Source: a virus
Reading direction: 5' to 3' (one strand)
DNA: 64,000 bases
IMG/VR virus record: IMGVR_UViG_3300007513_001761
Span: 1 to 64,000 of that record
A program made the position numbers and the translations under genes. Below, piece by piece: positions 43,666 to 52,175 of the stretch. Positions within the stretch are counted from its first letter, which is position 1, and every line of letters starts with the position of its first letter. A model generated the notes under the pieces. It saw only the letters and a list, made by a program, of their open reading frames with translations. It was not told the DNA's origin and did not search any database.

Positions 43666-44861
43666 TAAGATCCTTTAACAACATCACAAATAAAGTCAAT
43701 TTCTTCGAGGGTTAATTCGGGGTAATTCGGCAAAAAGAAGCCTCGTGCGTGAATCTTATCACTCACTTCATCTCGGAATTCTGCATACAAATCAGTCCAA
43801 AATGGGTGGCGTCCAAGATTGCCAGCGCTAAATAGACGCGTCTCAATGCCATTTTCAACCAGGCGTGTCACAATCTCTTTGCGATGTTCCGTGCTATCGG
43901 CTAAGGCGCCGAAAGAAATAGATACGGGAGTATTATCACCCCACTTTTGAAACTCCACCACACCGTCCAGCTTTTCCGCGTAGAGCGTATGATTTATGTA
44001 CCGACGGTTGGCGGCCCATTCTGCTTTTTGCACCTGTCTGATGCCCAGGAACGCCTGTAAATCGGTAGATCTAAGGTTGTATCCTGGTATAAAAAACGTG
44101 AAGGGGCTGTGGAAGTCATCAATTCCATGTTTATCCATTAAGGCTTTCGAAGATTCAGCGCTCAAGTCTTTAGCCCAGCCGTGACTGCGGAGCATCAAAA
44201 GCATTTCATACAATTCTTTATCATCAGTATTAACCATGCCGCCTTCAATTGTAGAAAGCTGATGTCCGAAGTAAAATGAAAACGAGGACATGTCTCCAAC
44301 AGTACCAACCATCGTGCCATCCGAATAGGCTGCGCCTAGGGCTGCGCAGGCATCTTCTAACAAGGTGAATCCATACTTCTCTTTAAGCGCTAGAATGCGC
44401 TCTTTGTGATGAGGAACGCCGAGAACTTGCACAAAGATTACAGCATCGGGACTTTCTTCTTCGCAGATTTTCTCAAGCTGGTCAAGGTCCATTCCAAACG
44501 TATCGGCATCTGCACCGCACATAATCGGCGTTAAACCAAGCTGAATTGCGGGGGCAATTGTTGTCACCCAACCCACAGACGGCACCACGATCTTCTTGTT
44601 TGGAATGCGTCCTGCTTGCACTGCTGCAGCAACCATCAAAAGATTCGCGGAAGAGCCTGAGTTATTAAAGACCGCATACTTGGTGTCAATGTAGAGGGCC
44701 CAATCGTCTTCAACGTCCCAGGTCAGTTGACCCTTGGTGAGACGTGGGTAACCCTTGAGCCAATCGCACAATGCGTTGATATCTTCGTCATTAATCGTTT
44801 CTTTTGCGAGGGGAAATTTAATTGTCTCTTGTCTGGATATCTTATAGTTTTGATGTTTCAT
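43665..44861 (-). CDS. ColD-type PLP sugar 3-dehydratase
   Basis: A 398-residue DegT/DnrJ/EryC1-fold protein. Where aminotransferases have the Schiff-base lysine, this one has His200 (SFYFGHQLSTIEGG). Histidine at that place marks the PLP- or PMP-dependent 3-dehydratases ColD (GDP-4-keto-6-deoxymannose) and DdhC/E1 (CDP-linked). Other ColD-like blocks are NNSGSSANLLMVAAA, RSHGWAKDL, IPGYNLRSTDLQAFLG and the GNLGRHPF region, and the length matches ColD (388). It would remove the 3-hydroxyl of a nucleotide 4-keto-6-deoxyhexose to give a 3,6-dideoxy sugar. It is followed in the island by an Fcl/ColC-like gene two places upstream. The nucleotide is not readable. Confidence 0.82.
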   Translation of the reverse strand: MKHQNYKISRQETIKFPLAKETINDEDINALCDWLKGYPRLTKGQLTWDVEDDWALYIDTKYAVFNNSGSSANLLMVAAAVQAGRIPNKKIVVPSVGWVTTIAPAIQLGLTPIMCGADADTFGMDLDQLEKICEEESPDAVIFVQVLGVPHHKERILALKEKYGFTLLEDACAALGAAYSDGTMVGTVGDMSSFSFYFGHQLSTIEGGMVNTDDKELYEMLLMLRSHGWAKDLSAESSKALMDKHGIDDFHSPFTFFIPGYNLRSTDLQAFLGIRQVQKAEWAANRRYINHTLYAEKLDGVVEFQKWGDNTPVSISFGALADSTEHRKEIVTRLVENGIETRLFSAGNLGRHPFWTDLYAEFRDEVSDKIHARGFFLPNYPELTLEEIDFICDVVKGS

Positions 44862-45388
44862 CTACAACTCCTTTTGAATGATGTTCCATTCTGGTCTCTT
44901 TCAGATAAAATGGGGTCCTGCATTAACCACTCGAAAGCCAAATCCGGATCGTTCCACAATATAGTTGCTTGGTCTTGGGGGCCCTCATAAGGTCGTGTCC
45001 ATTTATAATGAAAGATACACCTATCGCTTAGACACAAATGTCCATTTATGCATCCAGGTGGTATATAAATGGATGTAGGCTTTTCATCGCTTAGGGTGAC
45101 CATATAAGTATTTGTGTAGGTAGGCGATTTGCGCCTCATATCTGCGATAGCTAATTGAAAGGTGCCCCCAATACAAGTAACAAGTTTCCCGGTGAGTGCG
45201 TCTCCGTGGAGACCTCTTAAAACATTTTTATAAGAAATAGTTATTTTATCTTCTACAAATTGCGGAAGAAAGTTGTTTTCACCATATAGTGTCCAAATCT
45301 TTCCCCTTATATCGTCAAAGGTGTCAAGAGCAATTATCAGCGCTCCTTCAATCTCTGAACTGTGCTTTATATTATCAACGTAATACAT
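44858..45388 (-). CDS. RmlC-like nucleotide-sugar 3,5-epimerase
   Basis: A 176-residue cupin of the dTDP-4-dehydrorhamnose 3,5-epimerase family. It has RGLHGD with catalytic His61, KLVTCIGGTFQLAIADMRRKSPTY, IYIPPGCINGHLCL, Tyr128 in FHYKW, and an ending NDPDLAFEW followed by LSERD as in RmlC. It would epimerise a 4-keto-6-deoxy nucleotide sugar. The usual A-H-G-F after the P-x-G loop is changed to N-G-H-L, so the substrate may differ. The start at 45388 gives a TAATG overlap; a 14-codon extension upstream lies inside the preceding gene. Confidence 0.82.
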   Translation of the reverse strand: MYYVDNIKHSSEIEGALIIALDTFDDIRGKIWTLYGENNFLPQFVEDKITISYKNVLRGLHGDALTGKLVTCIGGTFQLAIADMRRKSPTYTNTYMVTLSDEKPTSIYIPPGCINGHLCLSDRCIFHYKWTRPYEGPQDQATILWNDPDLAFEWLMQDPILSERDQNGTSFKRSCR

Positions 45389-46323
45389 TATTTTATACCA
45401 CGAATGTTGGGATAATTTTGAGTAAACCATTCAATTGTTTCTTTTAAAGAAACATCTAAGTTGGTAAATTCAAAATCCGGGAGGAGTGTTTTAAGTCTAG
45501 ATATATTTGACTTTTTTCTCAATTGGCCGTCAGGTTTGCTTTTATCAAACACCACCTCCCCTTCAAATTCAGAAAGGTTGGCTATTTTTTCTACCAATTC
45601 TTTAATAGAAAGCTCATCATCGCTCCCCACTAATAATCTATTTGGTAATGGCTGTTGCAACTCTAATATGCGTATTAAAATCTCAGCTATATCTAGAGAA
45701 TATACTAACTCTCTTTTTGCATTACCACTTCCCCATATTTTAAATGGAACATCGTCTTTTTTTGCCAATTGGCACTTATAAATTAACGAAGGGGTTACAT
45801 GACCTTCCTCTAAATTAAAATTATCATGTTTTCCAAATATATTTCCTGGTATTACGGAGCAAAAATCAACACCATATTGTCTTTTGGCTGCCTTAACATG
45901 AATGTCCACCATTCTTTTAGCGTAGGCATAAGCAAAGTGAATATGAAAAGGTTCTCCTTTCTGTATATCATCTTCTACAAACGTCTCTTGTTCTTTTGAA
46001 AAAACACACGTAGATGAAAATGCTATCAATTTCTTTACATTTGAAAGACAAGCATAACGAATAACGTTAGAGTTCATTAAGATATTATTATAAAAATAAT
46101 CTTCTTGGTAAGCTATATTGCCGCCGATACCCCCCACCTGGCCAGCGGCATGTATAACCCAATCTGGATTGACCTGCTCATACAGTCTTGCAACTTCATC
46201 TGGCTTTATTAAGTCGGTGTCTTCTCTAGTACTAAAGAAAAATTCGTGTTGAGAGTATTTTAGCGCTATTTCACGAATAGCATAACCAATTAATCCGTTT
46301 GCTCCAGTAACTAAAATTTTCAT
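45388..46323 (-). CDS. GDP-L-fucose / GDP-colitose synthase-like SDR
   Basis: A 311-residue short-chain dehydrogenase of the GDP-fucose synthase type (Fcl/WcaG; ColC is a close relative). It shows the Rossmann TGANGLIG (6-13), S-S-T-C (103-106), the Tyr132-x3-Lys136 pair, and family blocks IPGNIFGKHDNF, GHVTPSLI and WGSGNAKRELVY. Fcl and ColC epimerise and then reduce the 4-keto intermediate with NADPH. With a ColD-type dehydratase in the same operon the product could be GDP-colitose or a relative, but a GDP-mannose 4,6-dehydratase is not evident here. Confidence 0.87.
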   Translation of the reverse strand: MKILVTGANGLIGYAIREIALKYSQHEFFFSTREDTDLIKPDEVARLYEQVNPDWVIHAAGQVGGIGGNIAYQEDYFYNNILMNSNVIRYACLSNVKKLIAFSSTCVFSKEQETFVEDDIQKGEPFHIHFAYAYAKRMVDIHVKAAKRQYGVDFCSVIPGNIFGKHDNFNLEEGHVTPSLIYKCQLAKKDDVPFKIWGSGNAKRELVYSLDIAEILIRILELQQPLPNRLLVGSDDELSIKELVEKIANLSEFEGEVVFDKSKPDGQLRKKSNISRLKTLLPDFEFTNLDVSLKETIEWFTQNYPNIRGIK

Positions 46324-47162
46324 TTTTTCGCCTTATCCTTGTTAAGTAAATATTGCCCCTGCTCTATGGTGCCAAAACGCCTAGGCCAAACCGAATGATT
46401 GCCTCTCCAATTATCATAATCGATACAAATCGACCTTATGTTGACTATATCTGAGCTACAATAATCATATTGAAACAGGGGCTTGTCATTATATACAAAA
46501 GCTCCAATAATAGGGCTATTTTGCGCATTTCTGTCGGGATCCCACACGCATCTCATTATAATTTTTGGAGAATAATAAACAACGGAACCATTTCGTTGTG
46601 CGCGAAAGCCAAGATCGTGTACGTTCATATTCATGTGTTCATATCTACAATCAAGTCCACCAAGTTGTCTATAATAATTTGTATTAATCATCATAACACA
46701 GGGAATCTTCCAGTGTGGTTGAACCCCTGGAAGGTTTGTGTCTGTGTGATACGAAACATTATAATATTCTAAAGGAAATTCCTTTTGGCGGCCTTCTTCG
46801 GTATCGCTCTCCGTATATCTCATAGTAATAATATCAATCGGTTGTTTTTCTTTTATTAACTCAATTGCTAAATCAATTGAATTTTCTTCAATTTCGCCAT
46901 CATCAGTTAGCCACGTTAGATAAGTGCCTTCGGCAAGATAACCTGCCAATTGAAAACATCTAGATGGAGTGCCGAAATCTCTGATAAACTTTACATTTAT
47001 TACATTATCGAAATAAGGAGGAAGTCCTTTTGGTCCGCAGAAAATAATTTCAAATGTATATTTTTTAACTGCTAATTTAGTTCTCTCATAGAGAGATTCC
47101 CAATTTTCCGGTTGAATTCCTGGAACAATGATTGATAAGTCATATGTACCTTGATTGATCAT
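46320..47162 (-). CDS. GT2-like glycosyltransferase, three-copy family (copy 1)
   Basis: A 280-residue GT-A-type transferase opening with LSIIVPGIQPENWESLYE, then a CGPKGLPPYF segment, FIRDFGTPSRCFQLAGYLAEG and the DD metal site in WLTDDGE. It ends with DNWRGNHSVWPRRFG. The same landmarks occur in the genes at 47758-48546 and 52172-53002, so this is one of three paralogues. It would transfer a sugar from a nucleotide donor to a growing glycan at the inner membrane. The linkage is unknown. ATGA overlaps join it to both neighbours. Confidence 0.8.
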   Translation of the reverse strand: MINQGTYDLSIIVPGIQPENWESLYERTKLAVKKYTFEIIFCGPKGLPPYFDNVINVKFIRDFGTPSRCFQLAGYLAEGTYLTWLTDDGEIEENSIDLAIELIKEKQPIDIITMRYTESDTEEGRQKEFPLEYYNVSYHTDTNLPGVQPHWKIPCVMMINTNYYRQLGGLDCRYEHMNMNVHDLGFRAQRNGSVVYYSPKIIMRCVWDPDRNAQNSPIIGAFVYNDKPLFQYDYCSSDIVNIRSICIDYDNWRGNHSVWPRRFGTIEQGQYLLNKDKAKK

Positions 47163-47761
47163 CTCTTGATCGCCTCCACGTTTAAGCTCATCAACATCCC
47201 ATTGACCTTATCCATGTGCGGCAAATGAGCCTGACTGCCATCGTCAATAAAGAAATGTTCCGTTTCCTTAAAAGAATAAATTCGAATGTCTTCTTCTGCA
47301 AATCCTACTTCTATGAGAAATTTCTTTAACAACTTAAAATCAAAAGTAATGTAATGAATGTCATACTCGTTTCTTTGACCCCCGTGCAAAAGTCCATGCA
47401 ATTTTTCTAAATCGGCGGTGAGTAAATAATATTTTATTACTTTTTCAAAGTCAGGCACAGATAATCGTAAAACACCATTTGGCCGAAGAAGTTCTTTCCA
47501 TCGCAATAAAACACTTTTGATTTCTTTTCTTTTAACATGTTCAAGCAAATGAGAAGCATAAATCAAGTCTACAGATGAATCTTCGATACTTTCCAGAGTA
47601 AAAACATTATCTATAATATCCGGAGAAACTTCTTGTCGAGCATCAATATTAATCCATCCGTGAAATTTGCGGCTAGAGCAACCTAAATTAAGTTTGATTC
47701 CTTGTGTCTGTTTTATAGGATCGGCCATATTAGTACCAACTCCTGTTTTCCTGTCGTTCAT
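47159..47761 (-). CDS. SAM-dependent methyltransferase
   Basis: A 200-residue class I methyltransferase with KLNLGCSSRKFHGWINIDAR as the SAM-binding motif I region, SVDLIYASHLLEHVKR as the following acidic/LLEH block, and LLRPNGVLRLSVPD as the post-motif strand. It belongs to the predicted sugar or O-antigen methyltransferases common in glycan clusters. It could methylate a hexose hydroxyl at chain ends or on branches. The ATG start is supported by an ATGA overlap with the glycosyltransferase before it. Confidence 0.82.
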   Translation of the reverse strand: MNDRKTGVGTNMADPIKQTQGIKLNLGCSSRKFHGWINIDARQEVSPDIIDNVFTLESIEDSSVDLIYASHLLEHVKRKEIKSVLLRWKELLRPNGVLRLSVPDFEKVIKYYLLTADLEKLHGLLHGGQRNEYDIHYITFDFKLLKKFLIEVGFAEEDIRIYSFKETEHFFIDDGSQAHLPHMDKVNGMLMSLNVEAIKR

Positions 47762-48546
47762 TGAAATCTCCTTTTCCAGACAGCCGGCGCTTTCTTCCAG
47801 TTGTCTAATCTTATCTTTGGTTGAACGTGCATTATCCAGTGAGGATCACGGAAGCGTTTCTGCAATAACGGTTCATCATGCTGATGTTGACATTCAAAAA
47901 TTGGCATGTGGTCGCCGGTACCTCCGGGCATATGATCACAAGCGAAAAGGGGAATTTGAGCCATTTCTACTTTTGCTCCAACGTATTGAGCCCGGATGGC
48001 CATATCGGCATGCGATGCCCAGGTTCCCTCGTAGCTACAATCCCAACCACCCAAAGAATTAAAAAAATCTGCATACATAAACGCAATATTAAATAACCAC
48101 CACTCTTCGGGGACATGTGGCGAGCCTGCTGGTGTGTTACATATTTTAAAGTATGCGTCTGGTTGAAGGGTTTGTCTTTCATTGCTTCCTTTTTGACCCT
48201 CATAATATTTTGCCACTAAAACGTTATTTTGTGCAGTCCCCATATCATAAAATTCGTCCATGCACTGATCCAGCGAGTTCTCAAAGAATAAACAATCATC
48301 CGCGAGCCATGTATAAACTTTACCCTCACACAAAGACGCAGCGATATTCGATGCTCTCACGGGAGAGCCGTAATCTTTCACATATTTGACATGTTTCAAA
48401 TCCTTCAGGGCATCCGGCAGCGGATTAGGACCGCAAATTATCAATTCAAAACTACGCTTTGTAGAAGTAAGAATTGATTCATAAAGCTTTTCAAGTCTTT
48501 CTGTCCGAATACTGGGGAGAATAAGAGAAATCTCTGGCTGGCTCAT
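47758..48546 (-). CDS. GT2-like glycosyltransferase, three-copy family (copy 2)
   Basis: A 262-residue paralogue of the 46320 and 52172 genes. It shares ISLILPSIRTERLEKLYE, ICGPNPLPDALKDL, VKDYGSPVRASNIAASLCEG, the DD metal site WLADDCL and the ending DNWKKAPAVWKRRF. The fold is GT-A, with an Asp-Asp site in place of a clear D-x-D. It would act in the cytoplasm on lipid-linked or core glycan. The donor sugar cannot be inferred. It is joined by ATGA overlaps to the methyltransferase and the epimerase genes. Confidence 0.8.
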   Translation of the reverse strand: MSQPEISLILPSIRTERLEKLYESILTSTKRSFELIICGPNPLPDALKDLKHVKYVKDYGSPVRASNIAASLCEGKVYTWLADDCLFFENSLDQCMDEFYDMGTAQNNVLVAKYYEGQKGSNERQTLQPDAYFKICNTPAGSPHVPEEWWLFNIAFMYADFFNSLGGWDCSYEGTWASHADMAIRAQYVGAKVEMAQIPLFACDHMPGGTGDHMPIFECQHQHDEPLLQKRFRDPHWIMHVQPKIRLDNWKKAPAVWKRRFQ

Positions 48547-49556
48547 TCTTTACCTCGCATGTATTCAATCACTTCTCGCACAGATTCTTCCAAAGACACT
48601 TCAGCTTCAAAGCCCAAAAGCTCTTTGGCTTTTGTTGTGTTAGGGATGCGCTTTTGAACGTCATATTGGCATGCTTCATCCGAAACCGTCGAGAATTCCA
48701 AATCTGGGTTTAGGATACTCCACACAAGTTGCGATAGCTCAAGCACAGAGGTGGCCAGAGGGGTGGAAATATTGAAATCGTTGTTGTGTGCGTCTTCACT
48801 TTCTAGAGCCATTCTGATGCCTCTGGCGATGTCTTTACCGTTTGTGTAACATCGGACTTGTTCTCCCGAACCTAAAATATGCAGAGGGTTCTGTCCTTTC
48901 ATAATCTTGTTGATGATATCTGGAAGAACGTGACTCATCATTAGCTTGATATTGCCAGATTTAACCTCGTGTTCTCCGATGGCGTCTTCTTCGCCAACAC
49001 CCACGCAGTTAAAGGGGCGGATGATCGTGTAGGGAAGGTCGTACTGTTCCAAGGCTCCCTTGCAGAAGTATTCAACAGCCAACTTCTGGAACCCGTAAGT
49101 GCTCAGTGGCGGCGCACAAGTTTTAATTTCGCTTTCTGGCGTTGGGTAAACGGCAGTATTCTCGAAAACCATGCTGCTAGACAGCACAATAATGCGCTCT
49201 AAAGCCTGAGTTTGGTGAAGTTTAATAGCCAAGTCAAAAGTTGACGCCAGAATGCGCTCGTTTGTGGCCAACAAATCGTAAGCATATTTATGGAAATATG
49301 TGATACCACCGATCATAGCTGCGCCGGCAACAATGTATTGAATATCTTGAAGTACTTCTGGAACATTATTCGGATCAAAGTCAATCACATCCATCTCAAT
49401 CAGATGAAAGTTTGGATGAGTATCGTGAGGGCGTGTGATTGGCCCATACTTTGAGAAGTTGTCAACCCCAACAACCGTGTATCCTTTATCCAAAAACTCG
49501 GCACACAGGTATGAGCCGATAAAGCCTTGACTTCCTGTGATTAGTATTTTACTCAT
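48543..49556 (-). CDS. NAD-dependent sugar epimerase/dehydratase
   Basis: A 337-residue extended short-chain dehydrogenase with a Rossmann TGSQGFIGS near the start, a serine block LSSSMVFENT, the Tyr-x3-Lys active pair in YGFQKLAVE and the sugar-site block IRPFNCVGVGE. Such enzymes act on UDP-, GDP- or dTDP-sugars as 4-epimerases, 4,6-dehydratases or decarboxylases. The exact reaction cannot be assigned. The C-terminal SLEESVREVIEYMRGKE is the usual last helix. Confidence 0.82.
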   Translation of the reverse strand: MSKILITGSQGFIGSYLCAEFLDKGYTVVGVDNFSKYGPITRPHDTHPNFHLIEMDVIDFDPNNVPEVLQDIQYIVAGAAMIGGITYFHKYAYDLLATNERILASTFDLAIKLHQTQALERIIVLSSSMVFENTAVYPTPESEIKTCAPPLSTYGFQKLAVEYFCKGALEQYDLPYTIIRPFNCVGVGEEDAIGEHEVKSGNIKLMMSHVLPDIINKIMKGQNPLHILGSGEQVRCYTNGKDIARGIRMALESEDAHNNDFNISTPLATSVLELSQLVWSILNPDLEFSTVSDEACQYDVQKRIPNTTKAKELLGFEAEVSLEESVREVIEYMRGKE

Positions 49557-50377
49557 TAGTTTGGACTCATTGGTTGGCGTGGGATCATATTAATATAAGT
49601 TTTATCACTTCCTTTTCTCTTTGCCCAAATTGGAATCCCTATCGTTTGACAGGGTATTACCACGACTTCTTCACCAAAAGAATCATATACAGCCTGTATT
49701 ACGCCAGGATGGCACCCAGTTTTTTCGTCTAATTGTAAATAATGAGAGTTAATCTGTTCATCAGTAAAAGTGTTGGCCAAGTTTATATCTAAGCAATCAT
49801 GCCCACAAATAATGCCACCTTCTTTTACCTTCGGCAAATATGCTTCAATATCTCTCTTAACACCTTTATAGGTGTGATCCGCATCAATAAAACATAAATC
49901 TAACGAATTATCGCGTATGTGTTTGCTCATTGCAACCGAATCCCCTTTCAATATTTCCACTGTGTCTTCTATGTTGGCCGCTTTCAAATTATGCTGCAGT
50001 CTTTGTTCTGTTAACATCATCTGGTTTTCATCATTATCGTAAGCGTGGCGATCTCCTCCCTTTAAAGTACGCGGCGAATCGTGCCCTTCGTTTCCTTTAA
50101 ACCAATCGATAGCATATATTTTTCCGTTTAAATTTTTTATCGTAGGTGCGTAGTGTAATAATGTTTCTCCACACCAAACACCAACTTCAGCCATCGTAAA
50201 GGTGGGTTTTATTACACTGTGGATCAGCCAAAGCAACGCATCAATAGGTTCATCTTGTATAGCTAATGGCATTACGTGTATACCCCCTTCTTGTACCTCC
50301 AACCAATACGGGATGCCGTTAAGCAAATAAGGTCCATTATTAAGCTTTCGATAATAGCTGAGTTTGTGTTTTTTCAT
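49556..50377 (-). CDS. SAM methyltransferase, Methyltransf_24 type
   Basis: A 273-residue protein. Its C-terminal two thirds is a class I methyltransferase of the Methyltransf_24/TylF-like group, with AEVGVWCGETLLHYAP as motif I, IYAIDWFKG, then SLDLCFIDADHTYKGVKRDIEAYLPKVKEGGIICGHD. Acidic residues in FIDADHTY and the GHD may bind metal as in related O-methyltransferases. It probably methylates a sugar. The N-terminal 50 residues are not a known domain. TAATG coupling to the upstream sulfotransferase-like gene. Confidence 0.8.
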   Translation of the reverse strand: MKKHKLSYYRKLNNGPYLLNGIPYWLEVQEGGIHVMPLAIQDEPIDALLWLIHSVIKPTFTMAEVGVWCGETLLHYAPTIKNLNGKIYAIDWFKGNEGHDSPRTLKGGDRHAYDNDENQMMLTEQRLQHNLKAANIEDTVEILKGDSVAMSKHIRDNSLDLCFIDADHTYKGVKRDIEAYLPKVKEGGIICGHDCLDINLANTFTDEQINSHYLQLDEKTGCHPGVIQAVYDSFGEEVVVIPCQTIGIPIWAKRKGSDKTYINMIPRQPMSPN

Positions 50378-51393
50378 TTTAGCTTTCCTTTGGTATATGG
50401 CAACATTTCAAAATCAGCGGCACGAAAAGTATGAATAATGTCCATTATTTCATCCGTATACCAATCTAATATGTTTTCAGGCATATATTCTTTCCATTTC
50501 GCCCCCAAGTTTAAAATATGCGGCATTTTCATAGATTTGCGCGGTATCTTTTGGTTTACACATAACCGATTATAATCTTCTTCGATGTGTTCTAATCGAA
50601 TAAGATATAATGGTCGCAGGGGATCGCCAACGAACTGATCACCTGGCGAAAGGTAAAAGGCTTGATCCGGCAGACCCCCAAATCGCATGCTCTGCGGATC
50701 GACAGAAGGACGTGGTCCTGGGGTTGGGAGTGTTGGGCAATCCCAAGCATCAGTCACATGTGGATGTGGGGCTCTTCCTGCATGCGCACTGTTTATCATC
50801 CACTGTTCCCATGCTTTTTGTACAAACTCTCGCTTCTTTAAGGCGTCGGCGCGGGCAAAATTGAGATCTTTCAGCTTGTTTTGGAGAGTATGAGAATTTT
50901 GATAAAAAAACCATGAAACTTCTCTGGTGTACGGGTTCCTGCAGCTTCCGTAAAATGTATACTCATCCATCTCCAAAAAGCTTTTATATAGAGAGAAGCG
51001 CGGATCGCCCATAAGCTGCAACCACCAAAACAGAGGTAAATGTTTTATATTTCCCTGTCCAACATCCGGGATCCCGGATGTGACACTAAAAACAGCATCT
51101 GCCCCCCACAGCATGTGTGGGAGACGATAGTCTATTGGGATATCGTTCGCTATAGCCCACTCAACCCCTCCATCATGTTTCGCTGCGGTGCTGTATACCC
51201 AGGGCGACCACCAGGGGAAATCTTCACCGGGCGGGTAAATAGCTGCAATAGCGCCTTTTCCCAGGCGCGCGTCTTCTTCTTCATATACCACAGAACACTC
51301 TTGACCTGTGTCCGCATGAAGGGCTGTATTAATAGAAGTTCCGCCGGCTTTAGATGTATGAATGTATATAAATCTATATTTATTAGAAATCAT
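50374..51393 (-). CDS. Carbohydrate sulfotransferase-like protein
   Basis: A 339-residue protein with a 5'-phosphosulfate-binding loop at the N-terminus (IHTSKAGGTSI, about 11-21) and a 3'-phosphate-binding arginine/serine region in GSCRNPYTREVSWFF, as in the Sulfotransfer_2 group of PAPS-dependent carbohydrate sulfotransferases. It would put sulfate on a glycan hydroxyl. The middle section (PGPRPSVDPQSMRFGG) is Pro-rich and unlike neighbours. Phage-borne sulfotransferases are rarely noted. It overlaps the gene after it by ATGA. Confidence 0.75.
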   Translation of the reverse strand: MISNKYRFIYIHTSKAGGTSINTALHADTGQECSVVYEEEDARLGKGAIAAIYPPGEDFPWWSPWVYSTAAKHDGGVEWAIANDIPIDYRLPHMLWGADAVFSVTSGIPDVGQGNIKHLPLFWWLQLMGDPRFSLYKSFLEMDEYTFYGSCRNPYTREVSWFFYQNSHTLQNKLKDLNFARADALKKREFVQKAWEQWMINSAHAGRAPHPHVTDAWDCPTLPTPGPRPSVDPQSMRFGGLPDQAFYLSPGDQFVGDPLRPLYLIRLEHIEEDYNRLCVNQKIPRKSMKMPHILNLGAKWKEYMPENILDWYTDEIMDIIHTFRAADFEMLPYTKGKLK

Positions 51394-52175
51394 TTTCGCA
51401 TCCCCTTGAAAACTGTAACTCTATATTTACTGTTTTCATCCAAAAGATCTTCGAAAAAGTCTACTCCAGTATCCGCCATCAACTTGGCCATGGCAGAAAC
51501 ATCTTTGGGCAAACACATTCCCCCAAACCCTCTGAAGTTATCATTACATTCTAGATAATTGCTGTGGATGTGCTTTCGTTTAACGACAGCATTCTTTACA
51601 TTGGTATAGTCAACACCTTGTATTTTGCATGCTTCGTAAAAGCTGTTAGCAAAAATAATCAGCATTGCGTTGTATACGTTGTTGAAATACTTACAGAATT
51701 CTGCCTCGGAGGGCGTCAGGCGCACAAATTCGTCCGGAAAGGAGCCGTGACAATCTTTGAGGATCTTGTAGGTCTTGTCGTCTTCGCAACCTAAAATACA
51801 AACATCGTGATTTTCGGTGAAGTCTGTGATGGCGCACCGCTCACGCAAAAACTCGGGAACGAAGCAAACGTTCAAACCTGTTTCTTCGCGAAGGCGATCT
51901 GTTGTTCCAGGAACGACTGTAGACTTAATGGCTACAATGCCTTCATAACCTTTTGTTTTAAGTTCACCAATGACTTCTTCAACGATTGAAACATCGCAAG
52001 ACCCGTCATTATCGCGTGGTGTTGGTACACAAATGAAAACAGCTTCAGTGTCTAAAACCGCATCGATGGTGGTACCCAAAACAATATCGTGTGCGGACAC
52101 ATTATGGCCCAACAACTCAAATCCAAACTGACAGGCACCACCTACCACGCCGATTCCTACAACTCCAATATTCAT
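51390..52175 (-). CDS. Short UDP-glucose/GDP-mannose dehydrogenase-like protein
   Basis: A 261-residue protein with the Rossmann GVVGIGVVGGA start, the ICVPTPRD and IKSTVVPGTTD strands, PEFLRERC, the long dimer helix (FCKYFNNVYNAMLIIFANSFYE) and the catalytic Cys221 in FGGMCLPKD. Complete family members run to 400-450 residues and have a C-terminal nucleotide-sugar domain that is absent here: the protein stops 40 residues after the catalytic Cys. The gene ends in a normal ATGA overlap with the next gene, so truncation by frameshift is not evident. It may oxidise a nucleotide sugar to a uronic acid, or have lost activity. Confidence 0.78.
   Translation of the reverse strand: MNIGVVGIGVVGGACQFGFELLGHNVSAHDIVLGTTIDAVLDTEAVFICVPTPRDNDGSCDVSIVEEVIGELKTKGYEGIVAIKSTVVPGTTDRLREETGLNVCFVPEFLRERCAITDFTENHDVCILGCEDDKTYKILKDCHGSFPDEFVRLTPSEAEFCKYFNNVYNAMLIIFANSFYEACKIQGVDYTNVKNAVVKRKHIHSNYLECNDNFRGFGGMCLPKDVSAMAKLMADTGVDFFEDLLDENSKYRVTVFKGMRK

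Noticed and set aside
43665-44861. Annotation as a normal sugar aminotransferase
   Set aside because: The lysine that would carry PLP is replaced by His200, which fits 3-dehydratases better.
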